Positions 1 through 4,559 of a stretch of 7,186 bases of DNA are shown one piece after another; position 1 is the stretch's first letter; every line of letters begins with the position of its first letter. The notes below the pieces were generated by a model. That model was not told where the DNA came from. It searched no databases and saw only the letters and a list, made by a program, of their open reading frames with translations. The stretch lies in assembly GCA_003644215.1 (NCBI GenBank), contig QNBU01000059.1:1-7186 (forward strand). The letters run 5' to 3'. Made by a program: the position numbers and the translations under genes. The stretch is from Planctomycetota bacterium. Its GTDB lineage: Bacteria > Planctomycetota > Phycisphaerae > Sedimentisphaerales > Anaerohalosphaeraceae.

Positions 1-153
1 GCATCCGCGAAGGATCTGGCGGAAATGATCTTCGCGCATCCGACCTTGTCCGAAGCGGTCAAAGAAGCCGCCCAAGACGCATTCGGCAGTGCGTTGCACC
101 TGCCGCCGAGAAAGATAACGCGCGTGGCGGTGGACACCGAAGAAGTGAAATAA
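1..153 (+). CDS. lpdA: Dihydrolipoyl dehydrogenase, C-terminal end (partial)
   Basis: Frame 1 is open from the window edge to a TAA at 151-153, giving the last 50 residues of a protein whose start lies outside the window. The stretch FAHPTLSEAVKEAAQDAFG followed by ALHLPP is the characteristic end of the dimerisation domain of dihydrolipoyl dehydrogenase (E3). Its HPTLSE segment contains the histidine that acts as active-site base across the dimer interface, paired with a following glutamate; here these are His18 and Glu22 of the visible part. The family is a cytoplasmic FAD enzyme that reoxidises lipoyl groups of pyruvate and 2-oxo-acid dehydrogenase complexes or the glycine cleavage system. 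Which complex it serves cannot be told here. A short tail of about 15 residues follows the conserved end. The related flavoprotein disulfide reductases share the fold but not this exact motif as well. Confidence 0.88.
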   Translation, partial: ASAKDLAEMIFAHPTLSEAVKEAAQDAFGSALHLPPRKITRVAVDTEEVK

Positions 154-158
154 AGAAA

Positions 159-180
159 GTTTGCGATGCAAAACGCAAAC
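159..180 (+). terminator. Hairpin just after the lpdA stop, possible 3' end structure
   Basis: GTTTGCG at 159-165 pairs perfectly with CGCAAAC at 174-180 (7 bp, 8-nt loop), starting 6 nt after the lpdA stop codon. An alternative 5-bp stem (TTTGC 160-164 with GCAAA 168-172) competes with it. No T-run follows, so this is not a classic intrinsic terminator. It may be an mRNA 3' stabilising stem-loop or the site of factor-assisted termination; that role is inferred from position only. Confidence 0.35.
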
Positions 181-203
181 ACATAATGGCACATCTTATA
201 TAA

Positions 204-417
204 TAACCTGAACTTTGATAAGATGGGGTTTTTGGCTCGGTTAAATAATAACGGGATAGAAGCGACCTGTTATGCCCAAATAGTAGGAAATAATAATGCT
301 ATTTTTGGCTCAAAAATGGAAAATTACCAAACGAACCCATTTTGGGCCGAGGACACCGAAACATAAGAACCCTGATATTGGTTCAAAAACAGAGATTCTT
401 ATCCAAAGTTCAGGTTA
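204..417. repeat. 214-bp segment bounded by 14-bp perfect inverted repeats, MITE-like
   Basis: TAACCTGAACTTTG at 204-217 is repeated in perfect inverse as CAAAGTTCAGGTTA at 404-417. Allowing single-base gaps, the similarity continues inward: ATAAGA follows the left arm, GATAAGA the complemented right arm, and both then reach a GTTTTTG. Arms of roughly 35 bp are therefore related. Each outer end is a TA dinucleotide, as would be expected if an IS630/Tc1-type element had inserted at TA and duplicated it, though TA here is also part of the palindrome. The interior is AT-rich and noncoding, so a nonautonomous element or a long structured palindrome are both possible. No transposase is present in the window. 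Confidence 0.45.
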
Positions 418-500
418 ACAGGAAACTCTTAAATAACGCCAGCGACGGTGGCCAGGGTGATTGTATCTCTGCGCAGAAACGCCTCGTTGCAAATGCTAAA

Positions 501-528
501 CTGGTTACTGGTAACTGGAGATTGGTGA
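501..528. repeat. Four tandem degenerate heptamers (CTGGTTA type)
   Basis: The 28 bp divide exactly into four 7-bp units: CTGGTTA, CTGGTAA, CTGGAGA and TTGGTGA. Positions 2-4 (TGG) and the final A are invariant. The copies lie in noncoding DNA between convergent genes. The period of seven would shift a reading frame at each unit, which argues against a coding origin. Function is unknown; it looks like a degenerate microsatellite-like or dispersed repeat. Confidence 0.5.
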
Positions 529-540
529 CCGAACAAAAAA

Positions 541-561
541 CAAACCCAATTCAAACCCAAT
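541..561. repeat. Doubled decamer CAAACCCAAT
   Basis: CAAACCCAAT occurs at 541-550 and again at 552-561 with one T between, just after the heptamer array and an A-run (535-540). On the opposite strand it reads as two ATTGGGTTTG units followed by a T-rich tract. It may be part of the same composite intergenic repeat as the heptamers. No function can be assigned. Confidence 0.35.
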
Positions 562-672
562 CACAACAGCGATTGGCGGCGAGAATGAGTCCGATTGTGT
601 TTTCGAGAAAGGTTGGCGTTATCATCGGGGAAACTTGTGATCCCGCGCTTTTGTATAGACACCGATGCCTTA

Positions 673-1542
673 TCAGAACAATTCTTTCTGATCGATCTTG
701 TGCTGGATCAGTTTGGCTCGTTTTTGGCTGGCTTGGGCCAATATCTTGTTGACTTTCTGCGCATCTCCGGCGGCAATCGCAGCCTGAAGGGTTTGTAACT
801 GACAGACCAATTTTCCGATGGCCTCTGTGCAGGTATCCGAATTGGTCATCAAAATATCTGTCCACACATTCGACGGCCCCGAAGCAACGCGAGTGGTATC
901 AATAAATCCCCGTCCGGCGAACTTGATGTTCTGCTGGCTGACGCTATTGACCAGCGCCGCCGCGGTGATATGCGGCAAGTGGCTGACCATTCCAAAGATA
1001 CGGTCATGACCGGTCGGAGACATCACCTCAACATTGCACCCAAGCGTTGACCAAAAATCGTCCAACACCTCAATCGCCGCTGCGGAAGTTCCGCGAACCT
1101 TGGTAAGGATACACCGTGCATTAACCAGCAGATCATCCCTGGCATACTCCACACCCCGTTTTTCCGAACCGGCAATCGGGTGCGAACCGACATAAACCCC
1201 TTTCAGCAAATGCGCCGCCGCCCACTTGTGGGGCAGGGTCTTCGTCGAGCCAACATCGGTTACAATACAGCCATCCTCGAGATAGGGTGTGATTTGCTTA
1301 AAATAGCCCTCAAATGTCTGGATTGGCGTCGCCAAAATCACCATATCCGCCCCGACAACCGCATCCTCCAAAGAATCGCTAATCCTATCGGCGACCTCAT
1401 AATGGCGTGCTTTTTGGCGTGTGGAGGCACGGTGGCTGTAACCCACAACCCGAGTCCGAGCCAACGCCCGCTTGGCCGAAAGCGTTACGCTGGAACCCAA
1501 CAGGCCCATTCCAATTACACTTATTTTATTTAACTTCTTCAT
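673..1542 (-). CDS. tyrA: Prephenate dehydrogenase
   Basis: Encodes 289 residues, a normal length for a monofunctional TyrA without ACT or chorismate-mutase domain. The family oxidatively decarboxylates prephenate to 4-hydroxyphenylpyruvate (some members use arogenate) in tyrosine synthesis in the cytoplasm. The N-terminal Rossmann fold shows GMGLLGSS at residues 11-18; DVGSTK (96-101) and GSHPIAGSEKRG (119-130) are the signature substrate and cofactor loops; SHLPHITAAAL (187-197) and DTTRVASGPSNVWTDI (215-230) come from the helical dimerisation domain. The ATG at 1540-1542 places the glycine motif at the usual distance from the N-terminus. No Shine-Dalgarno is visible before it (CCTTTTCTT precedes the ATG). 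The gene stands alone, divergent from accA and convergent with lpdA. Cofactor preference (NAD or NADP) and prephenate versus arogenate use cannot be read with confidence. Confidence 0.93.
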   Translation of the reverse strand: MKKLNKISVIGMGLLGSSVTLSAKRALARTRVVGYSHRASTRQKARHYEVADRISDSLEDAVVGADMVILATPIQTFEGYFKQITPYLEDGCIVTDVGSTKTLPHKWAAAHLLKGVYVGSHPIAGSEKRGVEYARDDLLVNARCILTKVRGTSAAAIEVLDDFWSTLGCNVEVMSPTGHDRIFGMVSHLPHITAAALVNSVSQQNIKFAGRGFIDTTRVASGPSNVWTDILMTNSDTCTEAIGKLVCQLQTLQAAIAAGDAQKVNKILAQASQKRAKLIQHKIDQKELF

Positions 1543-1587
1543 AAGAAAAGGGTTACGAAACTAATCCAATGCATTTGTTACCATAGG

Positions 1588-1616
1588 AAAGTACCCTGAA
1601 GAGAGCATTGTGTCAA
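1588..1616 (-). promoter_or_regulatory. Candidate sigma-70-type promoter for tyrA
   Basis: On the minus strand a perfect TTGACA (-35 box, 1616-1611) is followed after 17 bp by TACTTT (1593-1588), which matches the -10 consensus at only three of six positions. The box lies 45 bp upstream of the tyrA ATG, giving a plausible leader of about 35-40 nt. The -35 is strong and the -10 weak. The T-run next to the -35 is shared with the accA promoter region, so the two divergent signals sit close together. Confidence 0.4.
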
Positions 1617-1644
1617 TTTTTTTCTTTCATTTTGCTCGGAAAAT

Positions 1645-1653
1645 TGCTATACT
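1645..1653 (+). promoter_or_regulatory. Candidate extended -10 promoter for accA
   Basis: TGCTATACT fits an extended -10 element (TGn followed by TATACT, five of six to TATAAT). No good -35 box lies at the normal distance; the upstream tract is T-rich. It would start transcription near 1660 and give accA a leader of about 100 nt. A second possible pairing is TTGCTC (1632-1637) with TATATC (1654-1659) at 16-bp spacing. Both are weak predictions by eye. Confidence 0.3.
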
Positions 1654-1694
1654 TATATCTCGTAAGAGAGTAAGTCTGCCTCGATGCAGTGGTA

Positions 1695-1766
1695 ATGTTG
1701 AATTCTGATTCGCCTATGAGCGAACCGTTTTTTTATGTACTCTTTTGTAAAATGTGTGAAAAATGA
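1695..1766 (+). CDS. Possible 23-codon leader ORF overlapping the accA start
   Basis: An ATG at 1695 opens a frame of 23 codons (begins MLNSDSPMSEPFF, ends CKMCEK) that stops at TGA 1764-1766. This stop overlaps the accA ATG (1763-1765) in an ATGA arrangement, the classic layout for translational coupling. accA itself has no clear Shine-Dalgarno, which would fit coupling. Against it, the leader ORF also lacks a good ribosome-binding site and its codons include a run produced by a T-tract. I do not recognise the peptide. Chance is a serious alternative. Confidence 0.2.
   Translation: MLNSDSPMSEPFFYVLFCKMCEK
1709..1734 (+). terminator. Short hairpin plus T-run in the accA leader, possible attenuator
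   Basis: TTCGC (1709-1713) and GCGAA (1720-1724) form a 5-bp stem with a 6-nt loop, followed by CCG and seven T residues (1728-1734). This resembles a weak intrinsic terminator located between the candidate accA promoter and the accA start, and inside the possible leader ORF. The stem is short, so premature termination would be inefficient; alternatively it is a chance structure. Confidence 0.25.
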
Positions 1767-2860
1767 CTGATAAAATAAAAACCGAAACAGACAATACGAC
1801 CAAACAATATCTTCCGTTTGAGGAAGAGGTGGCTGCGATCGACCAGCAGATTGAAGACCTAAAACAGCAGGATCAGTCCCTGCAGGGTCAAAATGCTCAG
1901 CAGATCCGCGCACTTCAGGTTCGCCAGACCGAGTTGCTCAAGCAGATTTACTCAAATCTGACACCCTGGCAAACCGTACAGGTGGCACGCCATCCGCAAC
2001 GCCCCCTCTTGGGTGATTACTTAAATCTGATGTTCAAAGATGTGCGCCAGCTGCACGGAGACCGCTGCTTTGGTGACGATCCCGCCATCGTAACCGCTTT
2101 GGGGCAGATCGGCCACCAGAAGGTGATGATCATCGGGCAAAACAAAGGCAAGGATATCAAAGAAAAAGTGGCCTGCAATTTCGGCTGCCCCAACCCGGAG
2201 GGCTATCGCAAAGCCCTGGCGAAGATGAAATTCGCGGAAAAATACAATCTTCCCATCGTGGCCCTCATCGACACCCCGGGCGCTTATCCGGGAATCGGTG
2301 CCGAAGAACGCGGACAGGCCCAGGCCATCGCCGTTAACCTGATGGAAATGTCACGGCTTCGCACCCCTGTCGTCTGTGTCATCATCGGTGAAGGCGGTTC
2401 CGGTGGGGCCTTGGGTATCGGCGTCGGCGACAAAGTTGCGATTCTTGAACACTCTTATTACTCGGTTATCTCGCCGGAAGGGTGTGCCGCTATTCTCTGG
2501 CATGACGGCACACAGGCCCCTGTTGCCGCCGAAGCACTGAAGCTAACGGGCAAGGATTTGCTCAAACTCAAGCTGGTGGATTCGATTATTCCCGAACCGC
2601 TGGGAGGGGCGCATCGAAACATCCACGATACGGTTTATACAGTTGAACAGTTTATCACGAAGACACTGGCCCAGCTCAAGCGAATTGACCTCGATAAATT
2701 AGTGAATGATCGATATGAAAAGCTAAGAAATATCGGCACGAACTGCACCACCCAGGAAATCGTATCACAAGACACGACTAAAACAAGACCGGAAATACCC
2801 GAACGATTGTCCATCAAGGCACAACTCGATAAGGTGATTCCGGAAGAGACAAAACTCTGA
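1763..2860 (+). CDS. accA: Acetyl-CoA carboxylase carboxyltransferase subunit alpha
   Basis: Encodes 365 residues. With AccD, AccA transfers the carboxyl group from carboxybiotin to acetyl-CoA to make malonyl-CoA, the first step of fatty-acid synthesis in the cytoplasm. A glutamine- and charge-rich N-terminal helical region (about 15-65) precedes the crotonase-like core. Signatures include LHGDRCFGDDPAIV (97-110), IDTPGAYPGIGAEERGQ (169-185), the glycine-rich GEGGSGGALGIG (209-220) expected to form the oxyanion pocket, and SPEGCAAILW (237-246). The E. coli protein has 319 residues; here a polar tail of about 40 residues follows the usual end near RYEKLRNIG (317-325). The ATG at 1763 gives the normal N-terminal distance but has no good Shine-Dalgarno. 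accD is not in the window. The gene ends 7 bp before the stop of convergent rpiB. Confidence 0.96.
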   Translation: MTDKIKTETDNTTKQYLPFEEEVAAIDQQIEDLKQQDQSLQGQNAQQIRALQVRQTELLKQIYSNLTPWQTVQVARHPQRPLLGDYLNLMFKDVRQLHGDRCFGDDPAIVTALGQIGHQKVMIIGQNKGKDIKEKVACNFGCPNPEGYRKALAKMKFAEKYNLPIVALIDTPGAYPGIGAEERGQAQAIAVNLMEMSRLRTPVVCVIIGEGGSGGALGIGVGDKVAILEHSYYSVISPEGCAAILWHDGTQAPVAAEALKLTGKDLLKLKLVDSIIPEPLGGAHRNIHDTVYTVEQFITKTLAQLKRIDLDKLVNDRYEKLRNIGTNCTTQEIVSQDTTKTRPEIPERLSIKAQLDKVIPEETKL

Positions 2861-2867
2861 TTTTCAG

Positions 2868-3338
2868 CTACCGCTCTGTCGTTACTTCTCGCGGGTCATT
2901 CCCTTTTTCAATGGCCTTAATCTTTTTAACTCGTCTTAAGTGGCGTCCGGCCACAAAATCCGTCGTTAGCCATGTCTCCACAACTTTCCGTATCACTTCC
3001 GAACCAATCAGGTCGCCGGACAGACACAGGACATTGGCGTCATTATGCTCTCGTGAAAGTTTCGCCGCCAATTCATCGTAGCACAGGGCGGCGCGGATTC
3101 CCTTGACTTTATTGGCCGCAATCGACATTCCAATGCCCGTCCCACAGACGAGAATAGCCCGATCAGCTTTCCCTTCAGCAACCGTATTTGAAGCAATATA
3201 AGCGGTGTCCGGATAATCCACGGGTTGATCGCCTGAAGTTGAACAGTCGATACATTCAAAACCCAACTGCGAAATAATCGCTTTGATTTGCTCTATTGCA
3301 GCGTGTCCTCGATGGTCATTAGCGATGGCTATTTTCAT
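2868..3338 (-). CDS. rpiB: Ribose-5-phosphate isomerase B
   Basis: A 156-residue protein, typical for RpiB, which interconverts ribose 5-phosphate and ribulose 5-phosphate in the pentose phosphate pathway. MKIAIANDHRG at the start carries the Asp8-His9 pair; DYPD lies at 41-44; VCGTGIGMSIAANKVKGIRAAL (64-85) holds the catalytic Cys65 and the anion-binding GTGIG loop; SREHNDANVL (95-104) includes the conserved His98; GRHLRRV (131-137) binds phosphate. Cys65 distinguishes it from Mycobacterium-type enzymes that lack this cysteine. I chose the ATG at 3336-3338 over an upstream ATG at 3396-3398 because family members begin with MKIAI and a purine-rich ribosome-binding site lies just upstream. It overlaps the end of the Sua5-phosphatase gene by 20 bp, so the two are almost surely cotranscribed and translationally coupled. 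An allose-6-phosphate isomerase role is less likely in this context. Confidence 0.95.
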   Translation of the reverse strand: MKIAIANDHRGHAAIEQIKAIISQLGFECIDCSTSGDQPVDYPDTAYIASNTVAEGKADRAILVCGTGIGMSIAANKVKGIRAALCYDELAAKLSREHNDANVLCLSGDLIGSEVIRKVVETWLTTDFVAGRHLRRVKKIKAIEKGNDPREVTTER

Positions 3339-4452
3339 AAAACTCTTTCTTTTTAATAATACTGTCACATATTTGCCGAAAACAACTCCGGTAAACATCG
3401 ATACCTGACCCTATCGGGTCCAAAATATCAGATGTGTCGTCTAATACAAAACACTTCTCAGAGGCCGACGGAAGCAATTGAACAATACTGTCCCGATGAT
3501 TCCGGCTCATCGTAAAAATCACATCGCTCTGCTCGATATCCCCAGGCGTCAACTGGCAACTTTGATGGCCGCTCAAATCAATTTGCTGACCCCGACAGAC
3601 TTCGACTGCATGGCGACTGGCCGGGACGCCCTCACACGCGGCGACCCCCGCGGAGTCGATTATATACCCGAAGCGATCTAATTCGTCAACCGGACAATTC
3701 AAATTGTCAGAAAAATATTTTCGACAAAATCCCGCCGCCATGGGGCTGCGGCATGTATTGCCGGTACAAACAAACAGTACCCGAATTGTGGCCCAGGCCC
3801 GAATCTGACAAGCGGAGACCGCAGCTTCACGAAGTATCTGGATGTCTCGTCCACCTATTTTAACGACGGTACTGCTCTGTTTGAGGTCAGCGGTGAAATC
3901 CGGTATTTCCACAATACACTCAATTTTACCATCAAAATAGCCAAAAACTTCTTTCGCGGTTACGGCCGGAGCGGAACCTGCGGGATTTGCACTGGGGGCA
4001 ACGACAGGAGATTGAGCCGCGGCAAGAATTGCACAGGTAACCGGACAAGCAGGATAGCGAACTCCCAATGTTCCGTCTGTATAAAGCAGTTCAAAAGTGC
4101 TTTTTGGCAGATTTTTTTTCGCTTGCCTCAATGCCTCATCATCCAATTCAAATACCACTGTAACCGGACCAGGGAAAGCATTTTGAACCAATTTGCGAAC
4201 CCTTGCATTCATAGACGGAACATATTTTTTGAGTTGTTCCCGACTTCCAATGTGGAGCGTATAGCGTTTTCCCGACGAGCGATCTTTAATTTTATCCAGG
4301 CGGTCGAAGGACTCTGCATCAACCTTGCAGCCGATCCCATAGACCGTTTCCGTTGGAAAAGCGACAAAGGCACCCTCATCGAGCAACTTTGCTGTTTTTT
4401 GTACCGCTTGGATATCGTCCGGCGAAGCAATTTTCAGAATTTCTGTCTTCAT
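3319..4452 (-). CDS. Fused Sua5/TsaC threonylcarbamoyl-AMP synthase and LMW-type (arginine) phosphatase
   Basis: A 377-residue two-domain protein. Residues 1-215 are a Sua5/YciO/YrdC domain, which makes threonylcarbamoyl-AMP from threonine, bicarbonate and ATP for the t6A modification of tRNA: FPTETVYGIG (32-41), FPGPVTVVF (93-101), GVRYPACP (130-137), APSANPAGSAP (152-162) and SSTVVKI (193-199). Residues 223-377 are a low-molecular-weight phosphatase domain: VLFVCTGNTCRSPMA (225-239) is the P-loop with nucleophile Cys229 and Arg235, and DILDPIG (342-348) holds the general acid Asp345. Thr233 in the loop and the DP-[IF]-G region match B. subtilis YwlE, a protein-arginine phosphatase, rather than the ICRSP form usual in tyrosine phosphatases. 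No frameshift separates the domains. The ATG at 4450-4452 is preferred to a TTG six codons upstream; no Shine-Dalgarno is seen. rpiB follows with a 20-bp overlap. The arginine-phosphatase specificity is inferred. Confidence 0.93.
   Translation of the reverse strand: MKTEILKIASPDDIQAVQKTAKLLDEGAFVAFPTETVYGIGCKVDAESFDRLDKIKDRSSGKRYTLHIGSREQLKKYVPSMNARVRKLVQNAFPGPVTVVFELDDEALRQAKKNLPKSTFELLYTDGTLGVRYPACPVTCAILAAAQSPVVAPSANPAGSAPAVTAKEVFGYFDGKIECIVEIPDFTADLKQSSTVVKIGGRDIQILREAAVSACQIRAWATIRVLFVCTGNTCRSPMAAGFCRKYFSDNLNCPVDELDRFGYIIDSAGVAACEGVPASRHAVEVCRGQQIDLSGHQSCQLTPGDIEQSDVIFTMSRNHRDSIVQLLPSASEKCFVLDDTSDILDPIGSGIDVYRSCFRQICDSIIKKKEFYENSHR
3343..3352 (-). promoter_or_regulatory. Ribosome-binding site of rpiB inside the upstream gene
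   Basis: The minus strand reads AAAGAAAGAG then TTTT and the ATG of rpiB. The tract also encodes the Lys-Lys-Lys-Glu near the end of the fusion protein. It supports the start at 3338 rather than 3398. A very similar AGAAAGAGTTT occurs at 6858-6868, upstream of the lptC-like start, suggesting that this is the local form of Shine-Dalgarno. Confidence 0.5.
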
Positions 4453-4496
4453 GCCGGATCGTTGTACCAAAATCAGGAAGAAATTACCAGATTAAT

Positions 4497-4546
4497 GTGG
4501 CACAGGCCTTGGAACCCGTGAATCACGGCCAAGATGGCTGTGCTAC
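4497..4546. repeat. 50-bp palindromic intergenic repeat (REP-like)
   Basis: The segment begins GTGGCACAGGCC (4497-4508) and ends GGCTGTGCTAC (4536-4546), which are near-complements of each other. Inside, CACGGCC (4524-4530) and GGCTGTG (4536-4542) form a 7-bp stem with one G-T pair and loop AAGAT, while CACAGG and CCCGTG on the left form a weaker degenerate hairpin. It is thus a double hairpin that can also pair end to end. It starts 13 nt after the stop of the lptC-like gene and lacks a T-run on that gene's strand, so it is better read as a dispersed palindromic repeat than as a terminator, though it may stabilise or end the transcript. Confidence 0.55.
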
Positions 4547-4559
4547 TTTTTCTCAACAA

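Larger units (their letters stand above)
154..672. other. 519-bp convergent intergenic region without a convincing gene
   Basis: This stretch separates the 3' ends of lpdA (+) and tyrA (-). The one longer reading frame that crosses it (342-752, +) runs into the antisense of tyrA, has no recognisable domain and no ribosome-binding site, and its predicted product is rich in R, Q, N and S in a way typical of noncoding DNA. What the region does hold is repeats: a 3' hairpin, a pair of 14-bp inverted repeats 186 bp apart, a heptamer tandem array and a doubled decamer, listed separately. TTTTTGGCTC also occurs twice (229-238 and 302-311). From about 565 to 672 I see nothing that I can name. Confidence 0.6.

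Noticed and set aside
501..561. Possible CRISPR array
   Set aside because: Units are only 7-10 bp and directly tandem, with no spacers and no cas genes.
342..752. 136-codon frame on the + strand in the gap after lpdA
   Set aside because: It crosses the right arm of the inverted repeat and the tandem repeats, runs into the antisense of tyrA, lacks a ribosome-binding site and shows no known domain.
551..865. 104-codon frame on the minus strand
   Set aside because: Mostly a shifted frame of the 3' end of tyrA, which is unmistakable in its own frame.
1653..1913. 86-codon minus-strand frame over the accA start
   Set aside because: Antisense to the accA leader and N-terminus, without domain or ribosome-binding site.
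3339..3398. Upstream ATG extending rpiB by 20 residues
   Set aside because: Family members start at MKIAI, a ribosome-binding site precedes the internal ATG, and the extension would overlap the phosphatase domain by 80 bp.
4453..4470. TTG start six codons upstream of the fusion gene
   Set aside because: It is a rarer start codon with no Shine-Dalgarno, and the ATG at 4452 begins the conserved part directly.
4536..4555. Hairpin plus T5 as a + strand intrinsic terminator
   Set aside because: No gene is transcribed on the + strand here; the T-run is antisense to the end of the lptC-like gene transcript.
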